From assembly GCF_014595885.1 (NCBI RefSeq), contig NZ_JABUKC010000002.1, positions 434,001 to 498,000 on the forward strand: a stretch of 64,000 nt of DNA, read 5' to 3'. Position 1 is the stretch's first letter, and the number at the start of each line of letters is the position of its first letter. The notes below the pieces were generated by a model. That model worked only from the letters and a program-made list of their open reading frames with translations. It had not been told where the DNA came from and did not search any database. A program made the translations under genes and the position numbers. Positions 12,797-23,095 of this stretch are shown piece by piece. The DNA comes from Microcella alkalica. Lineage in GTDB: Bacteria; Actinomycetota; Actinomycetes; Actinomycetales; Microbacteriaceae.

Positions 12797-14301
12797 GAGC
12801 CCCGCGCGGCGGCGGCGCGCGCCTCGGCGGCACCCCGGGCGGCGGAGCGGGCCGCGGTCGCGCGACCGGCGCCCGCGGCGACGGCGGCCGGGCAGCCGCC
12901 CGCGCCGGTGCGAAACTCGGGCAGTCGGCCCGCGGCGTCGCGCTCGAGGTCGTGCGGGCCGTGTCGCGCGACGACGCCTACGCGAACCTCCTGCTGCCCT
13001 CGACGATCTCCCGCGCGCGACTGAGCCCCGCCGACGCCGCGTTCGCGACCGAGCTCGCCTACGGCACCCTGCGGCGTCGCGGGCTGTACGACGCGATCAT
13101 CGTCGCCGCCTCGGGCCGCGAGCTCGACGCGATCGATGCCGTCGCACTCGACATCCTCCGGCTCGGCGCCCACCAGCTCGTCGGCATGCGCACACCCGCG
13201 CACGCCGCCGTCGGCGAGACGGTCGAGCTGAGCCGCGCGGTCGGCGCGCACCGCGCCACGGGCTTCCTCAACGCCGTGCTGCGCCGCATCGCGACGCGCA
13301 GCGAGGGGGAGTGGGTCGCGCAGCTGCTCGCCGAGCATCCGGGCGATGACGTGGATGCCCGCCTCGCCACCTCGACGGCGCACCCCGTCTGGGTCGTGGC
13401 CGCCCTGCGTTCGGCGCTCGAGCGCGAGGGGCGCTCCGACGAGCTCGGCGCCCTCCTGGAGGCCGACAACGCCGCACCCCGCGTGAGCCTCGTGGCGCTG
13501 CCCGGCCTCGCCGAGGTGCCCGCCGAGGCCGAGCGCGCACGCTTCTCGCCCGTCGGCCTGGCAGCGCCGAGCGGCGACCCCGCGGCCAACCCGCGCGTCG
13601 TGGCGGGCGTCGTGCGCGTGCAGGACGAGGGCAGCCAGCTCGCCGCGCTCGCCCTGAGCCGGGCGCGGCCGGTCGAGCCCGGCGAGCGCTGGCTCGACCT
13701 CTGCGCCGGGCCGGGCGGCAAGGCGGCGCTGCTCGCCGCCGAGGCCGCGGCCGGCGGCGCGCACCTGCTCGCGAACGAGGTCCTGCCGGCCCGCGCCGAG
13801 CTCGTGCGCCGCGCCCTCGCGCCGATCGACGCGAGCATCGTCGTGCGCGCCGGCGATGGGCGCACGATCGCGGCCGAGCACCCCGTGGGCTTCGACCGCA
13901 TCCTGCTCGACGCGCCCTGCACGGGGCTCGGCGCGCTGCGCCGCCGCCCGGAGGCGCGCTGGCGCAAGACCGCCGCCGACGTACCCGAGCTCGCGACCCT
14001 GCAGAGCGAGCTGCTCGAGGCCGCGATCGCGGCCCTGCGCCCCGGCGGCCTGCTGGCGTACGTGACGTGCTCGCCGCATCCGGCCGAGACGACCGAGGTG
14101 GTCGAGCGCGCCCTCGCCGCGCACCCCGAGCTCGAGTGGCTCGACACCGCGAACGTCGTGCAGCGGGTGGCGCGCGAGCCCCTCGACCTGCCCGACGCCC
14201 CCCGCCTCGGCGGCGCGGTGCAGCTGTGGCCGCATCGCCACGGCACCGACGCGATGTTCATCCAGCTGCTGACGAAGCCGGTCGCTACGCTTCAGCCGTG
14301 A
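12793..14301 (+). CDS. rsmB: 16S rRNA m5C967 methyltransferase RsmB
   Basis: The 502-residue protein methylates cytosine in 16S rRNA. An Arg/Gly/Ala-rich disordered head (1-40) precedes a NusB-like RNA-binding domain (about 45-185) and the SAM-dependent methyltransferase. The latter has the SAM loop LDLCAGPGGKAALLAA, motif IV DAPCTGLG (Cys376) and motif VI TCSPHPAET (Cys426, the expected nucleophile). The GTG start overlaps the fmt stop. Length is slightly above average because of the N-terminal extension. Confidence 0.95.
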   Translation: MRAPRGGGARLGGTPGGGAGRGRATGARGDGGRAAARAGAKLGQSARGVALEVVRAVSRDDAYANLLLPSTISRARLSPADAAFATELAYGTLRRRGLYDAIIVAASGRELDAIDAVALDILRLGAHQLVGMRTPAHAAVGETVELSRAVGAHRATGFLNAVLRRIATRSEGEWVAQLLAEHPGDDVDARLATSTAHPVWVVAALRSALEREGRSDELGALLEADNAAPRVSLVALPGLAEVPAEAERARFSPVGLAAPSGDPAANPRVVAGVVRVQDEGSQLAALALSRARPVEPGERWLDLCAGPGGKAALLAAEAAAGGAHLLANEVLPARAELVRRALAPIDASIVVRAGDGRTIAAEHPVGFDRILLDAPCTGLGALRRRPEARWRKTAADVPELATLQSELLEAAIAALRPGGLLAYVTCSPHPAETTEVVERALAAHPELEWLDTANVVQRVAREPLDLPDAPRLGGAVQLWPHRHGTDAMFIQLLTKPVATLQP

Positions 14302-14960
14302 CCGTGCGCATCAACCCGAGCATCCTGTCGGCCGACTTCGTCAACATGCAGCGCGACCTCGAGCGCATCGGCTCAGCCGATCTCGTGCACGTCGACGTCA
14401 TGGACAACCACTTCGTGCCCAACCTCACGTTCGGGCCGCAGATGGTGCAGCGCATCCAGGCCGTCTCGCCCGTGCCGCTCGACGTGCACCTCATGATCAG
14501 CGACGTCGACCGCTGGGCTCCCGGCTACGCCGAGCTCGGGGCGTTCTCGGTCACCTTCCACGCCGAGGCGGCGACGGATGTCGTGGCCACCGCCCGAGCG
14601 CTGCGCGAGCGGGGCGCACGGGCGGGCCTCGCTCTCAAGCCGGGCACGCCCGTCGAGGGCTACCTCGACCTCCTGCCGGAGTTCGACCAGGTGCTCGTCA
14701 TGACCGTCGAGCCCGGCTTCGGCGGGCAGGCCTTCATGGCCGACATGATGCCGAAGCTGCGGGCCCTCAAGCAGGTCGTCGACGCCGACGGGCTCGACGT
14801 CTGGCTGCAGGTCGACGGCGGCATCACGGTCGACACGATCGGCATCGCGGCCGAGGCGGGCGCCGACACCTTCGTGGCCGGGTCGAGCGTGTACGGCGCG
14901 TCCGACGTCGAGCACGCGATCGCCGAGCTGCGGGCCGCCGCGACCGCGCACGCGCACTGA
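14298..14960 (+). CDS. rpe: ribulose-phosphate 3-epimerase
   Basis: The 220-residue TIM-barrel enzyme interconverts ribulose 5-phosphate and xylulose 5-phosphate. Family motifs are complete: INPSILSADF, HVDVMDNHFVPNLTFGP, MTVEPGFGGQ, VDGGI and ADTFVAGSSVYG. The GTG start overlaps the rsmB stop, as is usual in actinobacteria. It works with the pentose phosphate operon at the far end of the window. Confidence 0.96.
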   Translation: MTVRINPSILSADFVNMQRDLERIGSADLVHVDVMDNHFVPNLTFGPQMVQRIQAVSPVPLDVHLMISDVDRWAPGYAELGAFSVTFHAEAATDVVATARALRERGARAGLALKPGTPVEGYLDLLPEFDQVLVMTVEPGFGGQAFMADMMPKLRALKQVVDADGLDVWLQVDGGITVDTIGIAAEAGADTFVAGSSVYGASDVEHAIAELRAAATAHAH

Positions 14961-15006
14961 GCCAGCGCCGGGCATCCGCGCACCGGGCGTCTGCTTGGAT
15001 GGAACC

Positions 15007-15375
15007 ATGAGTGAACTGAGCAAGCCCGAGATCGACTTCTTCGAGGGCCCCGCGCCCACCGAGCTCGTCATCACCGACCTTGTCGTCGGCGACGGCCCTG
15101 AGGCGACCCCCGGCTCGACCGTGAACGTGCACTACGTCGGCGTCGAGTTCGAGACCGGCGAGGAGTTCGACGCGTCGTGGAACCGCGGCTCGTCGATCAA
15201 CTTCCCCCTCGGCAGCCTCATCGCGGGCTGGCAGCAGGGCATCCCCGGCATGAGGGTCGGCGGCCGACGCCAGCTCGTCTGCCCGCCCCACCTCGCCTAC
15301 GGTCCCGCCGGCGGCGGCCACCGCCTCTCCGGCCGCACGCTCGTCTTCGTGATCGACCTGCTCGGCGTCAGCTGA
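15007..15375 (+). CDS. FKBP-type peptidyl-prolyl cis-trans isomerase
   Basis: This 122-residue single-domain FKBP has no signal peptide, so it is probably cytosolic. The core is clear: [20 protein letters not shown], then [27 protein letters not shown] and PPHLAYG. It would assist folding by isomerising prolyl bonds. The gene stands alone between rpe and hisE, with 46 bases upstream and a perfect 12-bp hairpin downstream. TTGGAT sits 6 bases before the ATG, but it is too weak to call a promoter. Confidence 0.92.
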   Translation: MSELSKPEIDFFEGPAPTELVITDLVVGDGPEATPGSTVNVHYVGVEFETGEEFDASWNRGSSINFPLGSLIAGWQQGIPGMRVGGRRQLVCPPHLAYGPAGGGHRLSGRTLVFVIDLLGVS

Positions 15376-15380
15376 GCCGC

Positions 15381-15414
15381 ACCGGGCGGCGCGGGGCCTC
15401 CTGCGCCGCCCGGT
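15381..15414 (+). terminator. perfect 12-bp hairpin after the FKBP gene
   Basis: ACCGGGCGGCGC (15381-15392) pairs perfectly with GCGCCGCCCGGT (15403-15414) across a 10-base loop. There is no T-run, but in this GC-rich genome strong stems alone often mark gene ends. The last base of the stem is the first T of the hisE -10 element, so the two signals interlock. Confidence 0.6.
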
Positions 15415-15419
15415 ACCCT
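15414..15419 (+). promoter_or_regulatory. candidate -10 element for hisE
   Basis: TACCCT fits the TANNNT actinobacterial -10 pattern and ends 8 bases before the hisE GTG. Transcription would start at or next to the start codon, giving a leaderless or nearly leaderless mRNA. hisE has no clear ribosome binding site, which agrees. Confidence 0.5.
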
Positions 15420-15427
15420 GGAGCATC

Positions 15428-15691
15428 GTGAAGACCTTCGACGCCCTCTTCGCCGAGCTCGGCGAGACCGCACGCACCAGGCCGGCCGGCTCCGGCACCG
15501 TCGAGCGACTCGACGCCGGCGTGCATGCGATCGGCAAGAAGATCGTCGAGGAGGCCGCCGAGGTCTGGATGGCGGCCGAGTACGAGAGCGACGAGGCCAC
15601 CGCGGAGGAGATCTCGCAGCTGCTCTACCACCTGCAGGTGCTCATGCTCGCCAAGGGCCTGACGCTCGACGACGTCTACAAGCACCTCTAG
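15428..15691 (+). CDS. hisE: phosphoribosyl-ATP pyrophosphatase
   Basis: The 87-residue all-helical MazG-like enzyme hydrolyses phosphoribosyl-ATP to phosphoribosyl-AMP, the second step of histidine synthesis. The metal-binding motif [16 protein letters not shown] matches the family (EExAEV...A). It is separate from hisI, which lies 1.7 kb downstream. It starts at GTG 8 bases after a TACCCT -10 candidate and ends in TAG, seven bases before a possible upstream start of hisG. Confidence 0.94.
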   Translation: MKTFDALFAELGETARTRPAGSGTVERLDAGVHAIGKKIVEEAAEVWMAAEYESDEATAEEISQLLYHLQVLMLAKGLTLDDVYKHL

Positions 15692-15754
15692 GCGGCCATG
15701 CCCGCCACCACCCCGCAGCCCGCCGCGCGCGTCGCGGCCGACGAAGAGACCCCC

Positions 15755-16594
15755 ATGCTGAGAATCGCGGTGCCCAACAAGGGCTCCCTCTCCGAGACCG
15801 CCGTCGAGATGCTCGTCGAGGCCGGCTACGCCGGCCGCCGCGACCCTCGAGCGCTCACCGTCGCCGACCCGCGCAACGGCGTCGAGTTCTTCTACCTCCG
15901 GCCGCGCGACATCGCGACCTACGTCGGCTCGGGCGCCCTCGACGTCGGCATCACGGGCCGCGATCTGCTGCTCGACTCCGGCTCCGAGGCGGTCGAGATC
16001 CAGTCGCTCGACTTCGGCGACTCGACCTTCCGCTTCGCCGCCGTGCCTGGCACGGTGCACGACCTCGCCGATCTCGAGGGCCGCCGCATCGCGACGAGCT
16101 ACCCGGGGCTCGTCGGAGCGTTCCTCGCCGAGCGCGGCGTGACGGCGCAGCTCATCCGCCTCGACGGCGCGGTGGAGTCGGCCGTGCGCCTGGGCGTCGC
16201 CGACGCGGTGGCCGACGTCGTCTCGACGGGCTCGACGCTCCGCGCCCAGGGGCTCGAGATCGTCGGCCCGGTGATCCTCGAGTCGACCGCCGTGCTCATC
16301 ACCGCGAAGCCCGACCTCGCCGGCATCGCGACGCTGCAGCGCCGCCTGCAGGGCGTGCTCGTCGCCCGCCAGTACGTGCTCATCGACTACGACCTGCCGC
16401 GCTCGCTGCTCGCCGCCGCGCAGGAGGTCACGCCCGGCCTCGAGTCGCCGACCGTGAGCCCGCTCGCCGACCCCGAGTGGGTCGCCGTGCGCGCGATGGT
16501 GCCGCGGCACGAGACGAACCACGTCATGGATGCGCTCTACGACCTCGGCGCCCGCGCGATCCTCGTCACGCCCATCCACGCCGCCCGCATCTGA
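15755..16594 (+). CDS. hisG: ATP phosphoribosyltransferase, long form
   Basis: This 279-residue enzyme performs the committed first step of histidine synthesis (ATP + PRPP). [19 protein letters not shown] opens the catalytic domain and [18 protein letters not shown] carries the PRPP-binding loop. The C-terminal ~75 residues form the ACT/PII-like domain of the histidine-inhibited long form. The start at the ATG directly before LRIAVPNKG fits the family. An upstream in-frame ATG at 15698 would add 19 residues of low-complexity sequence. The stop shares one base with hisF. Confidence 0.93.
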   Translation: MLRIAVPNKGSLSETAVEMLVEAGYAGRRDPRALTVADPRNGVEFFYLRPRDIATYVGSGALDVGITGRDLLLDSGSEAVEIQSLDFGDSTFRFAAVPGTVHDLADLEGRRIATSYPGLVGAFLAERGVTAQLIRLDGAVESAVRLGVADAVADVVSTGSTLRAQGLEIVGPVILESTAVLITAKPDLAGIATLQRRLQGVLVARQYVLIDYDLPRSLLAAAQEVTPGLESPTVSPLADPEWVAVRAMVPRHETNHVMDALYDLGARAILVTPIHAARI

Positions 16595-17355
16595 TGAGCG
16601 TCGCCGTCCGGGTCATCCCCTGCCTCGACGTGGCCGCGGGCCGCGTCGTGAAGGGCGTGAACTTCCTTAACCTGCGCGACGCGGGCGACCCCATCGAGCT
16701 CGCGCGCAAGTACTACGAGCAGGGCGCCGACGAGATCACCTTCCTCGACGTGAAGGCGACGGTCGACAACCGCGACACGATGTTCGACGTCGTGCGCGCG
16801 ACGGCCGAGCAGGTGTTCATCCCGCTCACGGTCGGCGGCGGGGTGCGCTCGAGCGATGACGTGGCGAAGCTGCTCGCCCATGGCGCCGACAAGATCGGCG
16901 TCAACAGCGCCGCGATCGCCCGCCCCGACCTCATCGACGACATCGCCGACCGGTTCGGCGCGCAGGTGTGCGTGCTCTCGCTCGACGTGACGCGCGACGA
17001 GCACGCCCCGAGTGGCTTCGTCGTGACGACGCACGGCGGCCGCACGCGCACCGAGATCGACGCTCTCGCCTGGGCGAAGGAGGCCATGGAGCGCGGCGCC
17101 GGCGAGCTGCTGGTCAACTCGATCGACGCCGACGGCACGAAGGCGGGCTTCGACACCGAGCTCATCGCCGCGATGCACGAGATCGCCCGAGTGCCCGTCA
17201 TCGCGTCCGGCGGCGCGGGCGCGCTCGAGCACTTCGCGCCCGCGATCGCGGCCGGCGCCGACGCCGTGCTCGCGGCGAGCGTCTTCCACAACGCCGAGCT
17301 CACGGTCGGCGAGGTCAAGCAGGCGCTGCGCGAGGCGGGGGTGAGCGTGCGATGA
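16594..17355 (+). CDS. hisF: imidazole glycerol phosphate synthase cyclase subunit
   Basis: The 253-residue TIM barrel uses ammonia from HisH (not in this window) to make imidazole glycerol phosphate and AICAR. Signatures include [20 protein letters not shown] with the catalytic Asp, [17 protein letters not shown] and VIASGGAG. It is linked to hisG by a TGATG junction and to hisI by a 4-base ATGA overlap. Confidence 0.97.
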   Translation: MSVAVRVIPCLDVAAGRVVKGVNFLNLRDAGDPIELARKYYEQGADEITFLDVKATVDNRDTMFDVVRATAEQVFIPLTVGGGVRSSDDVAKLLAHGADKIGVNSAAIARPDLIDDIADRFGAQVCVLSLDVTRDEHAPSGFVVTTHGGRTRTEIDALAWAKEAMERGAGELLVNSIDADGTKAGFDTELIAAMHEIARVPVIASGGAGALEHFAPAIAAGADAVLAASVFHNAELTVGEVKQALREAGVSVR

Positions 17356-17780
17356 CCGAGCACGAGCACGCCTCCGTGACGATGGCAGCGGATGCCGCGG
17401 CTGAGGTCGTCGCGCGCGCCCGGTTCGACGCCCAGGGCCTCCTGCCCGCGGTCATCCAGCAGTGGGATTCCCGCGAGGTGCTCATGGTCGGCTACATGGA
17501 CGCCGAGGCCCTGCGCCGCACCCTCACCGGCGGCCGCGTGACGTATTGGAGCCGCTCGCGCCAGGAGTACTGGCGCAAGGGCGACACGAGCGGCAACATC
17601 CAGCTGCTGCGCGGCGCGGAGCTCGACTGCGACGGCGACGCGCTGCTCGTCCAGGTCGAGCAGATCGGCCCCGCCTGCCACACGGGCGAGCGCCGCTGCT
17701 TCGACGTCGACCCCTTCCTGCCCCTGCCCGCCCCGTCTCGGGGCGAGGCGACCGCCGACCCGGAGGATCCCGAGCGATGA
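17352..17780 (+). CDS. hisI: phosphoribosyl-AMP cyclohydrolase
   Basis: The 142-residue zinc enzyme opens the adenine ring of phosphoribosyl-AMP. The conserved [30 protein letters not shown] and metal-ligand region CHTGERRCF are seen. It is a stand-alone HisI, not fused to HisE. Its stop overlaps the trpE ATG by four bases, so histidine and tryptophan genes are translationally coupled here. Confidence 0.95.
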   Translation: MTEHEHASVTMAADAAAEVVARARFDAQGLLPAVIQQWDSREVLMVGYMDAEALRRTLTGGRVTYWSRSRQEYWRKGDTSGNIQLLRGAELDCDGDALLVQVEQIGPACHTGERRCFDVDPFLPLPAPSRGEATADPEDPER

Positions 17781-19297
17781 CCGCGACGACGCGCGCCGAC
17801 TTCGACCGCCAGCTGGCCTCCGCCCGCGTCGTCCCCGTCGTGCGCGAGCTCTTCGCCGACGCGCTGACGCCCGTGGGCCTCTACCGCTCGCTCGCCGAGG
17901 GCCGGCCGGGCGGATTCCTGCTGGAGTCCGCCGAGCAGGGCGGCATCTGGTCGCGGTACTCGTTCATCGGTGTGCGCAGCTTCGGCGTGCTCACCGAGCA
18001 CGAGGGCAGCACCGCGTGGATCGACACGGGGCTCGACGCCGACCGCGCCTTCGGCGGCGCGATGCCCGAGGGCACGCTCGACGCCCTCGACGCGCTGCAC
18101 GCGCGCTGGGCATCCCCCCGCGACGCGGCGCACCCGCCGCTCACGGGCGGCCTCGTGGGCTTCATCGGGTGGGACGCGGTGCGGCGCATCGAGCATCTGC
18201 CGGATGCCCCGCCCGCCGACTTCCCGTGCCCCGAGCTGGCCTTCGCCTTCGTGAGCGAGCTGCTCGTCATGGACCACCGCCAGGGCACCGTGTCGCTCGT
18301 GGTGTCGGTGCTCGCCGACGGCGTCGACGAGCCCGACGCGATGTGGTCGCACGCCCAGCAGCGTCTGGACGCGCTCGAGGCCGAGCTGGGTCGCCCGGCG
18401 AGCACCGAGCCCGCCCACATCGACCTCGGGGTGGCGCCGACGCCGCAGCCGCGCTCGACGCGCGAGGAGTACCTGGCCGCGGTCGAGGCCTCGAAGCGGT
18501 TCATCCGCGATGGCGACGTGTTCCAGGTGGTCGTGGCGCAGCGCTTCGATCACCCGCTCACGGCATCCCCCCTCGACGTCTACCGGGTGCTGCGGGCCCT
18601 CAACCCCTCGCCCTACATGTACGCGCTCACGCTCACGACCGCGGCGGGCGAGCCGTACGCGATCGTCGGCTCGTCGCCCGAGGCCCTCGTGAAGGTCACC
18701 GATGGTCGCGTCTACTCGCACCCGATCGCGGGCTCGCGCCCGCGCGGTGAGACGCCCGAGGCCGACCAGGAGCTCGCCGACGAGCTGCTCGCCGACGCGA
18801 AGGAGCAGGCCGAGCACCTCATGCTCGTCGACCTCGCGCGCAACGACCTCTCGAAGGTGTGCCGAGCCGGAACGGTCGAGGTGACCGAGTTCATGCAGGT
18901 GGAGCGCTTCAGCCACATCATGCACCTGGTCTCGAGCGTCGAGGGCGACATCCGGCCGACGGCCTCGCCGATCGACGTGTTCCGCGCGACCTTCCCCGCC
19001 GGCACCCTGAGCGGCGCGCCGAAGCCGCGCGCGCTGCAGATCATCGACGAGCTCGAGCCCGCGCGCCGCGGCGTGTACGGGGGAGTGGTGGGCTACTTCT
19101 CGTTCTCGGGCGACGTCGACCTCGCCATCGCCATCCGCACCGCGTATCTGCGCGACGGGGTCGCGCACGTGCAGGCGGGCGCTGGCCTCGTGGCCGACTC
19201 CGACCCCGCGACCGAGCACCAGGAGGCCGTCAATAAGGCCGCCGCGCCGCTGCGCGCGGTCGCGATCGCGAACGCCCTGCGGGCGGCGGGCGCATGA
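17777..19297 (+). CDS. trpE: anthranilate synthase component I
   Basis: The 506-residue chorismate-binding enzyme makes anthranilate with a TrpG glutaminase encoded elsewhere. The N-terminal regulatory region contains LESAEQGGIWSRYSFIG (tryptophan-binding LLES..G type). The C-terminal catalytic domain has DVFQVVVAQRF, YSHPIAGSRPRGETPEAD, GTLSGAPKPRA and the C-terminal GAGLVADSDP. It starts in an ATGA overlap with hisI and ends in one with the next membrane-protein gene. No leader peptide or attenuator is present. Confidence 0.96.
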   Translation: MTATTRADFDRQLASARVVPVVRELFADALTPVGLYRSLAEGRPGGFLLESAEQGGIWSRYSFIGVRSFGVLTEHEGSTAWIDTGLDADRAFGGAMPEGTLDALDALHARWASPRDAAHPPLTGGLVGFIGWDAVRRIEHLPDAPPADFPCPELAFAFVSELLVMDHRQGTVSLVVSVLADGVDEPDAMWSHAQQRLDALEAELGRPASTEPAHIDLGVAPTPQPRSTREEYLAAVEASKRFIRDGDVFQVVVAQRFDHPLTASPLDVYRVLRALNPSPYMYALTLTTAAGEPYAIVGSSPEALVKVTDGRVYSHPIAGSRPRGETPEADQELADELLADAKEQAEHLMLVDLARNDLSKVCRAGTVEVTEFMQVERFSHIMHLVSSVEGDIRPTASPIDVFRATFPAGTLSGAPKPRALQIIDELEPARRGVYGGVVGYFSFSGDVDLAIAIRTAYLRDGVAHVQAGAGLVADSDPATEHQEAVNKAAAPLRAVAIANALRAAGA

Positions 19298-19926
19298 CGC
19301 CGCGCCGCGTGCGGCTGCTGGCGCTGCTGGCCCCCGCCGTCGTGGCCGGGCTCGCGCTGCTGGCCTGGACCCAGCCGTGGGTCGACGCGACGATCGAGGG
19401 CGGCGTCGCGGTGACCGCGGCGGGGGATGTCGCGGCGCCCGCGCTGCCCGCCCTGGCCCTCGCCGCGCTCGCGCTCGTCGCCGCCCTCGCGCTCGCCGGG
19501 CCGTTCTTCCGCGTCGTGCTCGGCGTGCTGCTGGTGCTGCTCGGCGCGGCGATCACGACCTCCGCCGCCCTCGCCCTCGGCGACCCGGTCGGCGCGGTCT
19601 CAGCGGCGGTCACGGCCGCGAGCGGCGTCGACGGCGACGACTCCGTGCGCGCGATCGTGGAGAGCGCGCAGCTCACCGCCTGGCCGTCGGTCGCCCTCGC
19701 CGCGGGCGTGCTCGGCATCGTCGCGGGCGTCGGCGTCGCCGCGAGCGCCCGGCGCTGGCCGGAGCGCGTGCGGAAGTACGACGCCGTGCGCACCGAGCCC
19801 GTCGCCGGCGCGACCCCGACCTCCGTGGCCGATCGAGACGCGACCGCGGCGGGCGACGCCGCCCGCACCGATCGACTCGACGCGTGGGACGCGCTGAGCG
19901 ACGGCCGCGACCCGACCGCGGGGTAG
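19294..19926 (+). CDS. Trp-cluster membrane protein (TIGR02234-like)
   Basis: This 210-residue protein has about four hydrophobic segments (near residues 7-24, 45-68, 70-92 and 125-150) and a charged, probably cytoplasmic tail. Position and topology match the 'trp region conserved hypothetical membrane protein' family found between trpE and trpC in actinobacteria. Its function is not known; a role in tryptophan transport or regulation is only a guess from context. It ends in TAG, which is also the first half of a TAGACT -10-like hexamer. Confidence 0.82.
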   Translation: MTPRRVRLLALLAPAVVAGLALLAWTQPWVDATIEGGVAVTAAGDVAAPALPALALAALALVAALALAGPFFRVVLGVLLVLLGAAITTSAALALGDPVGAVSAAVTAASGVDGDDSVRAIVESAQLTAWPSVALAAGVLGIVAGVGVAASARRWPERVRKYDAVRTEPVAGATPTSVADRDATAAGDAARTDRLDAWDALSDGRDPTAG

Positions 19927-19929
19927 ACT
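19924..19929 (+). promoter_or_regulatory. TAGACT -10 element overlapping a stop codon
   Basis: TAGACT begins with the stop codon of the preceding membrane-protein gene. A transcript would start near 19936 and give the next small membrane-protein gene a leader of about 60 bases, so trpC, trpB and trpA could be expressed apart from his-trpE. No -35 box is obvious. Confidence 0.45.
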
Positions 19930-19997
19930 GGCGGCAGCGCCGCGGCGGAGCGTCGCGCGCGCCACCCCCCACCTGCACTCGACGCTCGAGGAGACCC

Positions 19998-20228
19998 ATG
20001 AACGCGCACTCCGACCCCGGCCACGGACACTCGCCCGCCGCCTGGACGGCCGTGACGATCATCCTCATCGCGTTCGCGATCGGCACCCTCGCGTTCTGGT
20101 TCGACCAGCCCCTCATCGTGTGGGCGAGCGCCGGTCTCGTCGTCGTCGGCCTCGTCGTCGGCGCGCTCATGGCCAAGGCCGGCTACGGCGTGAAGGGTCC
20201 GCGCTACTCGCCGAAGGCGCACCACTAA
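19998..20228 (+). CDS. small membrane protein, HGxxPAAW family
   Basis: This 76-residue protein has the family-defining N-terminal HGHSPAAWT and two membrane segments (about residues 16-34 and 39-58), ending in a basic tail. A strong ribosome binding site (GAGGAGA) precedes the ATG. The family is a small actinobacterial one regularly found just before trpC, and its function is unknown. The stop codon abuts the trpC GTG with no gap, so the two are likely coupled. Confidence 0.85.
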   Translation: MNAHSDPGHGHSPAAWTAVTIILIAFAIGTLAFWFDQPLIVWASAGLVVVGLVVGALMAKAGYGVKGPRYSPKAHH

Positions 20229-21001
20229 GTGCTCGGCGACCTCGTCGCCGGAGCCCTCGCCGACGCGGCTCGCCGCCGCGAGACCCGCTCGCTCGCCGAG
20301 GTCGAGGCCGCCGCGCTCGCGGCGCCGCCCGCGCGCGACGCCCGCGCCGCCCTCGCCCCGGCCGAGACGATCAAGGTCATCGCCGAGGTGAAGCGCGCGA
20401 GCCCCTCGCGCGGGTCGCTCGCGAGCATCCCCGACCCGGCCGCGCTCGCGGTCGAGTACGCGGCGGGCGGGGCGAGCGCCATCAGCGTGCTCACGGAGGA
20501 GCGCCGCTTCGGCGGCAGCCTCGACGACCTCGTGGCCGTGCGCGCCGCGGTCGACACCCCGCTGCTGCGGAAGGACTTCATCGCCGACCCGTACCAGGTG
20601 CTCGAGGCGCGCGCCGCGGGCGCCGACCTCGTGCTGCTCATCGTCGCGGCGCTCGACGACGCGACGCTCGCGAGCCTGCACGGGCTCATCACCGAGCTCG
20701 GCATGACGCCGCTGGTCGAGACGCATGACGCCGACGAGGTGCGCCGAGCCGTCGACCTCGGCGCGGGCGTCATCGGCGTGAACGCTCGCAACCTGTCGAC
20801 CTTCGAGCTCGACCGAGACCTGTTCGGGCGCCTGGCCCCGATGATCCCGGCCGGCACCGTGCGCATCGCCGAGTCGGCCGTGCTCGGGGTCGACGACGTC
20901 ATCCACTACCGCGCCGCGGGCGCCGACGCCGTGCTCGTCGGCGAGGCGCTCGTGACCGGCGGCGATCCCCGCGCCGCGGTCGAGTCGTTCCGGAAGGTCT
21001 C

Positions 21002-21005
<4 letters not shown>
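20229..21005 (+). CDS. trpC: indole-3-glycerol phosphate synthase
   Basis: The 258-residue TIM barrel closes the indole ring from CdRP. Catalytic features are visible: [43 protein letters not shown] and RIAESAV. It is not fused to TrpF; the isomerase step is presumably done by a PriA-type (HisA/TrpF) enzyme encoded elsewhere. The GTG start directly follows the TAA of the small membrane-protein gene, and the stop overlaps trpB by four bases. Confidence 0.96.
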
Positions 21006-22257
<1,252 letters not shown>

Positions 22258-22261
<4 letters not shown>

Positions 22262-23055
22262 GCACCCCGACGATCGCGAGCCCCGTCGCCGCGGCGATCG
22301 CCGCGCGCAAGGAGGCCGGTTCCGGCGCGCTCATCGGCTACCTGCCGGTCGGCTTCCCCGACCTCGACACGAGCGTCGACGCGGCCGTGGCGCTGCTGGA
22401 GAACGGCGTCGACGTCGTCGAGCTCGGTCTGCCGTACAGCGACCCGGTCATGGATGGCCTGGTCATCCAGAAGGCCACCCAGCAGGCGCTCGAGAACGGC
22501 TTCACGCTGCGCCAGGGCTTCGAGGCCGTCGAGCGCATCCGCTCGCGCGTCGACGCCCCGCTGCTCGTGATGACCTACTGGAACCCGGTGATGCAGTACG
22601 GCGTCGACCGCTTCGCGACCGACCTGGAGAACGCCGGGGGAGCGGGCCTCATCACCCCCGATCTCATCCCCGACGAGGCGGGCGAGTGGATGTCCGCCTC
22701 CGACGCCCACGCGCTGGATCGCGTCTTCCTCGCCGCGCCCTCCTCGTCGGACGCGCGCATGCGCCAGGCCGTCGAGTCGAGCCGCGGCTTCGTCTACGCG
22801 GTCTCGACGATGGGCATCACGGGAGCGCGCGCCGACGTTGATGCCGCCGCACGCGGCGTCATCGGCCGACTGCGCGAGGCGGGGGCGACGAGCGCCTGCG
22901 TCGGCGTCGGTATCTCCACGCCCGAGCAGGTCGCCGACGTGCTCACCTACGCCGACGGCGCGATCGTCGGCTCGCGCCTGGTGTCGGCCCTCGCCGAGGG
23001 CGGCGTGCCCGCGGTGGGCCGCCTCGCGGCCGAGCTCGCCACCGGCAAGCCCTAG
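22258..23055 (+). CDS. trpA: tryptophan synthase alpha subunit
   Basis: The 265-residue TIM barrel releases indole from indole-glycerol phosphate. [26 protein letters not shown] (catalytic Glu and Asp) and [10 protein letters not shown] with GVGIST are seen. This last gene of the his/trp run ends in TAG, which is the first half of a TAGGCT hexamer before lgt. Confidence 0.97.
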
Positions 23056-23058
23056 GCT
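23053..23058 (+). promoter_or_regulatory. TAGGCT -10 element overlapping the trpA stop
   Basis: TAGGCT starts with the trpA stop codon. Transcription from about 23065 would give lgt a leader of roughly 31 bases that contains its GGAAAGG ribosome binding site. It is one of six such stop/-10 overlaps in this window. Confidence 0.45.
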
Positions 23059-23095
23059 GAACCGAGCCCCTGACGACGGAAAGGTCCTCTCCACC

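Noticed and set aside
14995-15000. TTGGAT six bases before the FKBP ATG as a leaderless promoter
   Set aside because: The spacing fits, but the second base is T rather than A, so it does not match TANNNT. The hexamer also overlaps the only candidate ribosome binding purines.
15698-15754. Upstream ATG for hisG
   Set aside because: It would add 19 low-complexity residues before the conserved [13 protein letters not shown] start. It remains possible but is less likely.
17341-17790. A tryptophan attenuator or leader peptide before trpE
   Set aside because: trpE overlaps hisI by four bases, leaving no leader region, and no Trp-rich short frame is present.
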